A stretch of DNA of 64,000 nucleotides. Source: Actinoplanes siamensis (GTDB taxonomy: Bacteria; Actinomycetota; Actinomycetes; Mycobacteriales; Micromonosporaceae). The stretch covers positions 62,001-126,000 of the forward strand of contig NZ_BOMW01000004.1 in the NCBI RefSeq assembly GCF_016862395.1. Reading direction: 5' to 3'. Under the pieces are notes generated by a model. The model saw only the letters and a list, made by a program, of their open reading frames with translations. It ran no database searches and was not told the DNA's origin. Of the stretch, positions 19,569 through 30,176 are shown in pieces. Both the position numbers and the translations under genes were made by a program. The first letter of the stretch is position 1. Every line of letters begins with the position of its first letter.

Positions 19569-20738
19569 TCAGTCCGGCTGCGGACGTGCGCCGCCGATCT
19601 CCGGCTGCCGCCATATTTCCCACGCCACGAACGCCACGCTGACCGCGGTGACGGCCGCCAGGATGGTCAGCGCGGGCACGGCCGGCGCCATCGGGATGAG
19701 CGCGGTCAGGACGACCGAGGTGACCAGGCGGTCGGTGGCGATCTCGTGGTGATCACGCCATCGGTACAGCACCTCGCCGGCGTAGAACAGCGCGGCGCCA
19801 CCGCAGAGCGACAACCCCGACAGCGGTTGCAACGGTTCCTCGGCGAGAGCGATCGCCTGGCCCACGCCGAGGCTGTACCAGATGATGCCGGCGACCAGCG
19901 GCAGGTGCAGATAGCTGTATGCGTCCCGGGCGAGCCGGGCGCGTTCGGGTGGCGGAGCCCGGCGCAGCCGTGCCGCCGCACCGTGTTTCAGCCCGAAGTA
20001 CGCCCACCACATCGCAGCCGAGACGAGAACGCCGAGGACCACGGCGACCAGGACGTCGGTCCGGCGCAGGTCGCCGGTGGCCGCCCGGCCCATCTGGTAG
20101 ATGGATTCGCCGAGCGCGATGATGATCATCAAGCCGTGGCGTTCGACGAAGTGGCCGGGTCGCACGTTGAAGCCGCCCATGCCGAACAGGGCCGGGCCAC
20201 CGAAGTCCACGAGCACCGCACCGAGCCACAGCATCTCTCGCCGGGGCGATTCCTGGGTCGCGGCCAGCACGACCAGTCCCGGGCCGATGAGCAGGGTCGG
20301 CAGCAGTCGCAGGAAGGAGCGTCGCCGTCGCGTGTCCCTGCGCGCCGAGTAGATCAGCAATACGACGTGCAGCAGGCGCACCGTGAGGAGCGCCAGCGCG
20401 AAGATCATTGCCTCGTCGCCGAACGCCTCGACCAGGGAACTGGACGCGACCAGCATCGCGGACATGGCGAGGAAGATCAGCGTCCGTGCCAGGTTGCCCG
20501 ACTCCGCCGAGGTGTTGGTCAGCCAGGTGTAGCAGACCCACGCCCACCAGATCGCCACCAGTGTCAGGACACCGTGACCGAACCCGGTCCAGGAGGGGTG
20601 TTCCTCGATGAGATGCGTCACCTGCGACATCGAGTAGACGAAGACCAGGTCGAAGAACAGTTCCAGGGCACCCACCGCACGGTCGTCCGCAGGACGCTGC
20701 GGCGGCTCCATGGCGGGTTCGGCGTCGGCCGGTCGCAC
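19569..20738 (-). CDS. LtrA family low-temperature-requirement membrane protein
   Basis: A 389-residue membrane protein with about ten to twelve transmembrane helices. The N-terminal LtrA signature LELFFDLVFVYSMSQVTHL is present at residues 24-43, as are the internal FVERHGLMIIIALGES and YSYLHLPLVAGIIWYSLG. The family role is unknown despite its name from Listeria cold growth. The GTG at 20738 has GGAG six bases upstream. It is convergent with the SDR gene and lies downstream of the HdeD-type gene on the same strand, with 22 bases between them, so probably one transcript. Confidence 0.9.
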   Translation of the reverse strand: MRPADAEPAMEPPQRPADDRAVGALELFFDLVFVYSMSQVTHLIEEHPSWTGFGHGVLTLVAIWWAWVCYTWLTNTSAESGNLARTLIFLAMSAMLVASSSLVEAFGDEAMIFALALLTVRLLHVVLLIYSARRDTRRRRSFLRLLPTLLIGPGLVVLAATQESPRREMLWLGAVLVDFGGPALFGMGGFNVRPGHFVERHGLMIIIALGESIYQMGRAATGDLRRTDVLVAVVLGVLVSAAMWWAYFGLKHGAAARLRRAPPPERARLARDAYSYLHLPLVAGIIWYSLGVGQAIALAEEPLQPLSGLSLCGGAALFYAGEVLYRWRDHHEIATDRLVTSVVLTALIPMAPAVPALTILAAVTAVSVAFVAWEIWRQPEIGGARPQPD

Positions 20739-20760
20739 GTCGTGCTCCGGCCGTACGCGA

Positions 20761-21351
20761 TCAGGCTGTGGCAGGTCGATGGCGGCGCCCGGCCGCTGCC
20801 GGAGTCTGGCGGGGTACCCGGCGCAGACGCAGGCCGAGCAGCAGCAGCGTCACACCGAAGGCGATGGCCGCGATACCGATCAGCACGATCAGGGTCAGGA
20901 CTCCGGCGGCCGGCCAGACGACCAGCAGAACGCCGAACAGCACGGACAACGCGCCGCTCAGGGCGAGCAGCCACTCGTGCCGCATCTCCTTGCGGAGTTG
21001 GATTGCCGCGACGATGTCCAACCCGCCGGCCACCATGGCCCAAAGGGCGATCACCCAGAGCAGGGCGAGCGCGGTGATACCGGGCCAGACGACCGCGAGG
21101 ATGCCGGCCAGGATGCCGGCGATACCGCGGGCCACAAGCCAGGCGCGGCTGCCACGTGCGCGCCTGTCGTCCCTGTTGCCCAACGCTGCGACCAGAGTGA
21201 ACGCCCCGTCCACCAGCGCGTAGGCGCCGAAGGCGATGACCAGTGCGAAGATGGTGATCGCGGGCCAGACGAGGGCGAGCACACCGAACAGGATCGCGGC
21301 GACGCCACGCAAGGCCACCGCCCACCAGTGACGGCTGAGTGTCTCGAACAT
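20761..21351 (-). CDS. HdeD family membrane protein (DUF308)
   Basis: This 196-residue protein has six transmembrane helices arranged as three repeated helical pairs (for example LFGVLALVWPAITIFAL and AGILAVVWPGITALALLWV), the DUF308/HdeD pattern linked to acid and general stress resistance. The ATG at 21351 is supported by AGGAGG eight bases upstream; an in-frame ATG at 21426 would overlap the reductase gene. It starts 19 bases after the end of the thioredoxin-reductase-like gene, so it could be a distal member of the chaperone operon. Confidence 0.9.
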   Translation of the reverse strand: MFETLSRHWWAVALRGVAAILFGVLALVWPAITIFALVIAFGAYALVDGAFTLVAALGNRDDRRARGSRAWLVARGIAGILAGILAVVWPGITALALLWVIALWAMVAGGLDIVAAIQLRKEMRHEWLLALSGALSVLFGVLLVVWPAAGVLTLIVLIGIAAIAFGVTLLLLGLRLRRVPRQTPAAAGRRHRPATA

Positions 21352-21370
21352 GACGGTTTCCTCCTGGACG

Positions 21371-23053
21371 TCACGTAGAGGACCGCTGCCGATCGGCAGC
21401 ATGTCCGAACTTGGCAAGGTGGTCATGGATCAGGCGAACGGCCATGGACCCCTCGCCGACCGCGGACGCGACCCGTTTGATCGACCCGCTGCGGACGTCG
21501 CCCACCGCGAGGACGCCGGGGCGGCTGGTCTCGAGCATCGCCGGCTGCGGCGCGTCGGTGCGCACCTGCGCTCCGGTCAGCACGTAGCCACGCTCGTCCA
21601 GGGCGACACCGGACGCCAGCCAGCCGGTGCACGGCTGCGCCCCGATGAAGACGAACAACACCGTCGTCGGGATCTCCCGCCGTGCGCCGGTCCTGGTGTC
21701 GCGCACGCCGAGCGCATGCAGCCGGCCGTCGTCGCCGTTCAACTCGGTGATCTCCGTGTGGCGCAGTACTTCGACGTTGGGCAGTCGCTCGATCTGGTCC
21801 ACCAGGTACCGGGACATGTCGCGGTTCAGATCGTCGTGCAGGATGATCAGCTGTACCTTCGCGGCGTGCCGGGCGAGGAAGACCGTGGCCTGGCCGGCCG
21901 AGTTGCCGCCGCCGACGACCGACACCGGTTGCCGCTCGCAGAAGACCGCCTCCATGAAAGTGGCGGCGTAGTACACGCTGGTGCCCTCGAACTCCGCGAG
22001 GCGCGGCACGTCGAGTTTCCGGTACCGCGCGCCGGTGGCGATGACCACCGTCCGGGTCCGCAACTCACGCCCGTCGTCGAGGTACACGATCTGGTCGCTG
22101 TCGTGCCATCCGAGCCGTACCGCCTCGACCGGTACGTTGAGGTCGGCGCCGAACTTCTTCGCCTGCACCACGGCGCGGTCGGCCAGTTCGGCGCCGGAGA
22201 TGCCGGCCGGGAAACCCAGGTAGTTTTCGATCCGGGAGGAGGTACCGGCCTGCCCGCCGGTGGCCACCGCGTCGAGGACGACCGTCGCGAGTCCTTCGGA
22301 AGCGCCGTACACGGCGGCGGCCAGGCCGGCCGGCCCCGCGCCGACCACGACGACGTCGCACACGGCCTCGTCCTGGCCCGAGCTCCGCAGACCGGCGACC
22401 CGGGCCAGTTCCGCGTTCGAGGGGTTGCGCAGCACTTTGTCCCGCCAGATCACCACCGGGGTGTCCTTCGCATCGATGGACAGCCGGCGCAACAGCTCCT
22501 CGGCGCCCGGATCCTCCTCCAGGTCGATCCAGGTGTGCGGCACCCGGTTACGGGCGGCGAGTTCACGCAGGCGGCGGGTGTCCGGGCTGAACCGAGAACC
22601 GACGATCTTGATGCCGGTGATGCCGCCGATCAGCAGTTCCCGACGGGCAAGGAAACTGCGCAGGATCAGGTTCCCGAGGTCGGGCTCCTCGCGGACCAGT
22701 TCGTGCAGCGCGTGCAGGGGCACCGCGAGAACCTCGCCGGGTTCCTGCGCGACCATCGAGACGAAGGACGGCTGGCCGGTGAGCAGGCCCAGTTCGTCGA
22801 GAAACCGGCGGGGCCCGTGTACCCGGATCGTCCGGGCTTTCGGGGTGCCGTACCCCTCGATCACCGCGACCGTGCCGGACAGCACGACGAGGAAGTCGCG
22901 ATCCCGCTGGCCCTCGGCCACGAGCACGTCGCCGCGCTGGACCGGCCGCTTCTCGCCGCGCCCGCTCAACAGTCCGATCTGCTCGTCGGACAGGCGGGGA
23001 TAGGCACCGGCCAGATCGGGTGTCTCGGCGAGCCGCTCCTCGTTCGGGTTCAC
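21371..23053 (-). CDS. cNMP-binding, thioredoxin-reductase-like FAD oxidoreductase
   Basis: A 560-residue fusion. Residues about 20-140 form a cyclic-nucleotide-binding/CRP-like beta-barrel, about 145-215 a glutaredoxin-like fold, and about 230-545 an FAD/NADPH domain of the TrxB family (VVVVGAGPAGLAAAVYGA, TGGQAGTSSRIENYLGFP, VVGGGNSAGQA, VLAVGDVRSGSIKRVASAVGEG). The CxxC redox pair of TrxB is absent, and the Grx-like segment reads SRFSPDT where CxxC would be, so it has lost both usual dithiol centres. The GTG start overlaps the thioredoxin stop as GTGA. It is the seventh gene of the dnaK operon. Confidence 0.88.
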   Translation of the reverse strand: MNPNEERLAETPDLAGAYPRLSDEQIGLLSGRGEKRPVQRGDVLVAEGQRDRDFLVVLSGTVAVIEGYGTPKARTIRVHGPRRFLDELGLLTGQPSFVSMVAQEPGEVLAVPLHALHELVREEPDLGNLILRSFLARRELLIGGITGIKIVGSRFSPDTRRLRELAARNRVPHTWIDLEEDPGAEELLRRLSIDAKDTPVVIWRDKVLRNPSNAELARVAGLRSSGQDEAVCDVVVVGAGPAGLAAAVYGASEGLATVVLDAVATGGQAGTSSRIENYLGFPAGISGAELADRAVVQAKKFGADLNVPVEAVRLGWHDSDQIVYLDDGRELRTRTVVIATGARYRKLDVPRLAEFEGTSVYYAATFMEAVFCERQPVSVVGGGNSAGQATVFLARHAAKVQLIILHDDLNRDMSRYLVDQIERLPNVEVLRHTEITELNGDDGRLHALGVRDTRTGARREIPTTVLFVFIGAQPCTGWLASGVALDERGYVLTGAQVRTDAPQPAMLETSRPGVLAVGDVRSGSIKRVASAVGEGSMAVRLIHDHLAKFGHAADRQRSST

Positions 23054-23499
23054 GATGCGCTCCGCAGGATCTCGTCCACCCAGCTGCGCAGGGCCGAAGC
23101 GGGTGCGGCACCGGCCCGGCGGGCCAGCACCTTGCCGTCGCGCATCAGGATCAGCGTGGGTACGGCCTGGATGGTGAACCGCTCGGACACCTTCGGCGCC
23201 TTGTCCACGTCGACCTTGACGAGTTTGACCTTGCCGGCCAGGTCACGGGCCACCTGTTCCAGCGCGGGGCTGACCTGCCGGCACGGGCCGCACCAGGTCG
23301 CCCACATGTCCACCAGGACCATGATGTTCGCCCGCTCGGCCACGTCGTCGAAGTCGTCGTCGCCGGCGTCGGCTATCCAGGGCAGCGGCTTGTGACAGTT
23401 GCCGCAGTGCGGGACGCCCTCGGCTGCCGCGAGGACCCGGTTCTTGCGCGCGCAGTTCGGGCACTCGATCACCTTGCTGCCGATCACCTTGCTGTCCAC
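23050..23499 (-). CDS. trxC: thioredoxin 2-type (TrxC) with N-terminal zinc ribbon
   Basis: This 149-residue protein has an N-terminal zinc finger with two Cys pairs (CPNC and CGNC, residues 13-35) and a thioredoxin domain with the redox site WATWCGPC near residue 70 and the cis-Pro loop AVPTLI. TrxC-type thioredoxins reduce disulfides under oxidative stress. The GTG start lies one base after the clpB stop and is preceded by GGAGGG; the stop overlaps the next gene. Its partner is probably the flavin reductase downstream. Confidence 0.93.
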   Translation of the reverse strand: MDSKVIGSKVIECPNCARKNRVLAAAEGVPHCGNCHKPLPWIADAGDDDFDDVAERANIMVLVDMWATWCGPCRQVSPALEQVARDLAGKVKLVKVDVDKAPKVSERFTIQAVPTLILMRDGKVLARRAGAAPASALRSWVDEILRSAS

Positions 23500-23500
23500 G

Positions 23501-26115
<2,615 letters not shown>

Positions 26116-26125
<10 letters not shown>

Positions 26126-26445
26126 GATCTGCCTCCGGTGCGTCGAGAGGTCGTGACACGAAGTTCACGCTCGAGGGCGGCCACGCGGTCGAGGAGGTCG
26201 ATCACGAGACCGAGGGCGGCATAGTTGACGCCCAGGCCGGCGCGCAGGCGCCGAACGCGGGCAAGAGCGAGCACCTGGTCGCGGCCGAACCACAGGTTTC
26301 CGGCGTCGTCACGCTCGGGCTCGAGAATGCCCAGCGCGACGAGCCGTTGGACCATCTCGGGGTGCACACCGCCGGTGTGACAGAACGCGGTCAAGCTCTG
26401 ACAGCCCAGCGTGTGCCCCGGTGTCCGGGTGAGGGGGTAGGTCAT
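26116..26445 (-). CDS. MerR-like chaperone modulator (CbpM/HspR-like)
   Basis: A 109-residue protein with a degenerate MerR-type winged helix: [23 protein letters not shown], then [22 protein letters not shown], then a coiled C-terminus. This arrangement fits CbpM, which binds and inhibits the J-domain of CbpA/DnaJ; HspR, the HAIR repressor, is the other member type found in dnaK operons. The lack of a clear basic recognition helix favours CbpM. Its ATG overlaps the dnaJ stop as ATGA and its end overlaps clpB. Confidence 0.75.
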
Positions 26446-27401
26446 GGCTGCCTCCGCGGGTCGAAGGTGGAGACGGCGGCGAGTTGCTCGAACATCTGCC
26501 GCTCCTCGTCGGACAGTTTGGGCGGGACCATGATGCGGGCCTCGGCGTACAGGTCGCCCGGCCGGCCGCGCGGATTGGGCAAGCCCTGTCCCTTGAGCCG
26601 CAGCCGCCGGCCGCTGGACGTACCCGGGGGAACCCAGACCTTTCCCTCGCCGCCGGGGGTGTCGACCGCGACGGACGCGCCGAGTGCGGCCTCCCACGGT
26701 GCCAGCGGCAGGGTGACGGTGATGTCCCGTCCGTCGACCCGGTACCGCGGGTGCGGCGCCAGCCGCACCACGAGGTAGAGGTCGCCGTTTGTCGCGCCGT
26801 CGCCGCCGCGGCCGCCCTGGCCGCTCAGCCGGATCCGCTGGCCGTCGGTGACCCCGGGCGGGATCCGCACGTCGAGCGTGCGGCTGCCGTCCGGGCCGGA
26901 CAGCGTGACGGTCCGGTGGCCGCCGGCGTACGCCTCCTCGACCGGCAGTTCGATCTCGGCCTCCTGGTCCGCGCCTGGAATAGGACCGGAGCGACCGCCG
27001 CCGCGGCCGCCGAACATGCCGCCGAACATGGCCTCCAGGTCGATGTCCTGGAAGCCACCGGACCGGGTGTACACGTGCTCCGCAGGACCGCCGCCGCGAC
27101 GCGCGTGTCCACCGCCGCCAGCCGCCGCGCCCGCCCGCGCGCGTGCCCAAGTCTGCCGATCCATGTCCGGCGGCACCTGGCGGAAGTCCGGGCCGAAGGC
27201 GTCGTAACGGCGCCGCTGTTCCGGATCGGAGAGCACGTCGTACGCCTCGGAGATGTCCTTGAACCGCTCCTCCGCGGCCGGATCCTTGTTGACGTCGGGG
27301 TGATAGGTCCGGGCCAGTTTGCGATACGCCCGCTGCATGTCGTCGGCGCTGACGTCTCTGGATACGCCCAGCGTCTCGTAGAAGTCGCGGGACGGGGCCA
27401 T
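26442..27401 (-). CDS. dnaJ: DnaJ/CbpA-type J-domain co-chaperone (no zinc finger)
   Basis: A 319-residue Hsp40. The J-domain (residues 5-70) has the essential HPD in YHPDVNKD, followed by a Gly-rich linker (about 85-130) and a C-terminal client-binding region (about 140-305). The four CxxCxGxG zinc repeats of class I DnaJ are absent, so this is the class II CbpA type. It stimulates DnaK ATPase and delivers clients. Its ATG abuts the grpE stop directly (TGAATG), consistent with translational coupling. Confidence 0.94.
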   Translation of the reverse strand: MAPSRDFYETLGVSRDVSADDMQRAYRKLARTYHPDVNKDPAAEERFKDISEAYDVLSDPEQRRRYDAFGPDFRQVPPDMDRQTWARARAGAAAGGGGHARRGGGPAEHVYTRSGGFQDIDLEAMFGGMFGGRGGGRSGPIPGADQEAEIELPVEEAYAGGHRTVTLSGPDGSRTLDVRIPPGVTDGQRIRLSGQGGRGGDGATNGDLYLVVRLAPHPRYRVDGRDITVTLPLAPWEAALGASVAVDTPGGEGKVWVPPGTSSGRRLRLKGQGLPNPRGRPGDLYAEARIMVPPKLSDEERQMFEQLAAVSTFDPRRQP

Positions 27402-27944
27402 TCAGGCTCCCTTCGCCACGACCACCGCGGCGGGCCGCAGCGGGCGTTCGTCAGTGCCGTAACCGGGTCGGACGACCTGCAGGATCGTGCCCGGCGCGGC
27501 GTCGGTGGCCGGCAACGCGGCCACCGCCTCGTGCCGGCTCGGGTCGAACGGCTCGTTCAGGTCGGCGCGTAGCGGATAACCGAGGTCGGCGAGGACGGCC
27601 AGTGCCTGTTCGCGGACGGCTTCCAATCCCGAGATGATCGAGGCCGGTTCGGCGGTGGCGTGCTGCAGGGCAAGCTCCAGATTGTCGAGGACGGGCAGCC
27701 ATCGCGCCGCCACCCGGGTCCGCTCGTCCTCGCGCTCCTGGTGGACGTCGCGCGCCATCCGCTTACGCAGGTTGTCGTAGTCGGCCACCGCCCGCCGGTA
27801 GCGTTCGTCCGACTGGGCCAACTGGGCGCGCAGCTCGGCGGTCTCGTCACGGCCCTGCGGGGCCGTACCGTCGGCGGCCGGTTCCGGCGGGCCGGAGGGT
27901 GCGGCCGCCCCGGTCGCGGCCGGCTCCCGTTCCTGATCGGTCAT
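27402..27944 (-). CDS. grpE: GrpE nucleotide exchange factor
   Basis: A 180-residue GrpE. A disordered N-terminus (about 1-35) is followed by the long dimer helix (RYRRAVADYDNLRKRMARD), and the C-terminal beta domain ends HEAVAALPATDAAPGTILQVVRPGY. It releases ADP from DnaK. It lies six bases after the dnaK stop and directly before dnaJ, so all are made together. Confidence 0.94.
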   Translation of the reverse strand: MTDQEREPAATGAAAPSGPPEPAADGTAPQGRDETAELRAQLAQSDERYRRAVADYDNLRKRMARDVHQEREDERTRVAARWLPVLDNLELALQHATAEPASIISGLEAVREQALAVLADLGYPLRADLNEPFDPSRHEAVAALPATDAAPGTILQVVRPGYGTDERPLRPAAVVVAKGA

Positions 27945-27950
27945 CGTCGG

Positions 27951-29846
27951 TCATCCGGCCGTGAATTCGGCGTCGATCACGTCGTCGTCCTGCCTTCCCG
28001 ACGAGTCGCCCCGTGAGGATGAGTCTTCGTGCGCGCCATCGGCCGCCGGGCCACCGGCACCGGCGCCGAGGCCGTGGTAGACCTGTTGCAGTTCCGAGGT
28101 GAGTGAGCGGAGCCGGTCGAGCGGCGCGTCCTCCTTGATCGCCTGGCGTGCCTCGTTGACGAGCATCTCGGCGCGGCCCTTCTCGTGCACGGGGACCGCG
28201 TCGCCCAGTTCGTTCAGCCGCCGCTCCACCTGGTATGCCGCCGAGTCGAGCTCGTTGCGGGCGTCGATCGTCTCGCGCATCCGGGCGTCCTCACCACGAT
28301 GGCGTTCGGCGTCCTGGACCATCCGGTCGATCTCGCCCTTGTCCAGGTTGGAGCTCTGGCTGATCGTGATGCGCTGCTCGGCGTTGGTGTCCTTGTCCTT
28401 GGCGGACACATTGAGGATGCCGTTGGCGTCGATGTCGTAGGTGACCTCGATCTGTGGCTCGCCACGTGGCGCGGGCCGGATGTTCTCGAGCCGGAACTTA
28501 CCGAGGACCCGGTTGTCGTCCGCCTTCTCCCGCTCGCCCTGCAGTACCACCACGTCCACGGCGGGCTGGTTGTCGGCTGCGGTGCTGAAAGTCTCGGTAC
28601 GCCGGGCCGGAATGGTGGTGTTGCGGCCGATGACCTTCGTCATCACGCCGCCCATGGTCTCGATACCCAGCGACAACGGGGTGACGTCGAGCAGCAGGAC
28701 GTCCTTGACCTCACCCTTGATGATCGCGGCCTGCAGAGCGGCGCCGAGCGCGACGACCTCATCGGGGTTGACCGTCATGTTCGGGTCCTTGCCGCCGGTG
28801 AGCCGGCGGACCAGCTTCTGCACGGCCGGGATCCGGGTCGAGCCGCCGACGAGGATCACCTCGTCGATGTCGTTCGCGGTCACCTTCGCGTCGGACATGG
28901 CGCGCTCCACCGGCTCGAGACACCGCTCGATGAGATCGTTGGTGAGGTCCTCGAACTTCGCGCGGGTGATCGTCAGGTTGAGGTGCTTGGGGCCGTTGGC
29001 GTCGGCCGTGATGAACGGCAGGTTGACCGTCGTCTGGGTGACCGACGACAGCTCCACCTTGGCGTGCTCGGCAGCCTCGAAGAGCCGCTGCAGAGCCTGC
29101 GGGTCGCGGCGCAGGTCGATGCCGTCCGTCTTCTGGAACTCGTCGGCCATGTGATCGACGAGCCGACGGTCGAAGTCGTCGCCGCCCAGATGGGTGTCGC
29201 CAGCGGTGGAGCGGACCTCGACCACGCCGTCACCGACGTCCAGGATGCTGACGTCGAACGTGCCGCCACCGAGGTCGAAGACCAGGACGGTTTCGTGTTG
29301 CTTCTTGTCGAGGCCGTACGCCAGCGCCGCCGCGGTCGGCTCGTTGATGATCCGCAGTACCTCGATCCCGGCGATGCGGCCGGCATCCTTCGTCGCCTGG
29401 CGTTGCGCGTCGTTGAAGTAGGCCGGCACCGTGATGACGGCCTCGGTGACACGCTCACCCAGGAACTTCGACGCGTCCTCGACCAGCTTGCGCAGCACGA
29501 GGGCGGAGATCTCCTCGGGCGCGTAGAGCTTGTCGCGGACCTTGAACCGGACCGCGCCGTCGGGGCCGGGGACCACGTCGAAGGTCACCGTGTTCAGTTC
29601 GCTGGACACTTCGTCGAAGCGGCGTCCGATGAAACGTTTCGCCGAATGGATGGTGCCTTTGGGGTTCAGGATCGCCTGCCGGCGGGCCAGCTGACCGACC
29701 AGTCGCTCACCCTGCTCGGTGAAGGCCACCACCGACGGGGTGGTCCGTGAACCCTCGGCATTGGGGATGACTGTCGGCTGCCCGCCTTCCACCGTCGCAA
29801 TCACCGAGTTCGTGGTGCCGAGATCGATCCCGACCGCCTTGGGCAT
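27951..29846 (-). CDS. dnaK: DnaK (Hsp70) chaperone
   Basis: This 631-residue Hsp70 has all family signatures: IDLGTTNS near the start, [33 protein letters not shown], the interdomain [13 protein letters not shown], the substrate-binding domain and an acidic tail ending [12 protein letters not shown]. The ATG at 29846 follows GGAGGAGG; the frame opens earlier with no better start. It is the first gene of the seven-gene chaperone-redox operon. It may be an accessory copy rather than the housekeeping one (inference from the unusual operon). A shared operator-like motif lies 135 bases upstream. Confidence 0.96.
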   Translation of the reverse strand: MPKAVGIDLGTTNSVIATVEGGQPTVIPNAEGSRTTPSVVAFTEQGERLVGQLARRQAILNPKGTIHSAKRFIGRRFDEVSSELNTVTFDVVPGPDGAVRFKVRDKLYAPEEISALVLRKLVEDASKFLGERVTEAVITVPAYFNDAQRQATKDAGRIAGIEVLRIINEPTAAALAYGLDKKQHETVLVFDLGGGTFDVSILDVGDGVVEVRSTAGDTHLGGDDFDRRLVDHMADEFQKTDGIDLRRDPQALQRLFEAAEHAKVELSSVTQTTVNLPFITADANGPKHLNLTITRAKFEDLTNDLIERCLEPVERAMSDAKVTANDIDEVILVGGSTRIPAVQKLVRRLTGGKDPNMTVNPDEVVALGAALQAAIIKGEVKDVLLLDVTPLSLGIETMGGVMTKVIGRNTTIPARRTETFSTAADNQPAVDVVVLQGEREKADDNRVLGKFRLENIRPAPRGEPQIEVTYDIDANGILNVSAKDKDTNAEQRITISQSSNLDKGEIDRMVQDAERHRGEDARMRETIDARNELDSAAYQVERRLNELGDAVPVHEKGRAEMLVNEARQAIKEDAPLDRLRSLTSELQQVYHGLGAGAGGPAADGAHEDSSSRGDSSGRQDDDVIDAEFTAG

Positions 29847-29980
29847 GACGCCCTCCTCCAACATCTCCAACATCGCGAGTGGGGTTGAGGTATCCGCGGG
29901 GCTGCGTCACCGGGATACATACCGGGCGCAGGGTCAGTTCCCCCTACCTCCACAGCACCAGCACCCCCCGGGGGGCGTCA

Positions 29981-29998
29981 ATTGGCAGATCTGCCACC
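29981..29998. promoter_or_regulatory. operator-like palindrome upstream of dnaK
   Basis: ATTGGCA, four bases, TGCCACC: near-perfect inverted repeat around GATC (core TGGCAGATCTGCCA, 29983-29996, is fully palindromic). On the dnaK strand it reads CTGCCAATTGACG, in which TTGACG also looks like a -35 element. The same sequence CTGCCAATYGACR recurs upstream of the LuxR gene and prsW. Confidence 0.5.
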
Positions 29999-30087
29999 CA
30001 CCCTCGCCGATGAGGGCATCCGACAGCGGTTGGTCGACGAGCTGAGGTGGAGACGAGTGAGCCCGGCGTCGCCGGCGCCGAAGGGCT

Positions 30088-30110
30088 TTCGGTAGTCCTG
30101 CCAATCGACA
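30088..30110. promoter_or_regulatory. half-site of the same motif upstream of the MalT-type regulator
   Basis: CTGCCAATCGACA at 30098-30110 on the plus strand matches the motif beside dnaK and prsW. Only one arm is well conserved (the other reads TTCGGTA). It lies 67-79 bases upstream of the regulator start and in the same orientation relative to its gene as the other two sites. Confidence 0.4.
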
Positions 30111-30176
30111 ATCCCCCGCCGAGTTGGTGGGATCGGGACAGGACGTACCGCCGCGACGTGGGTGAGGGTCGCTCGG

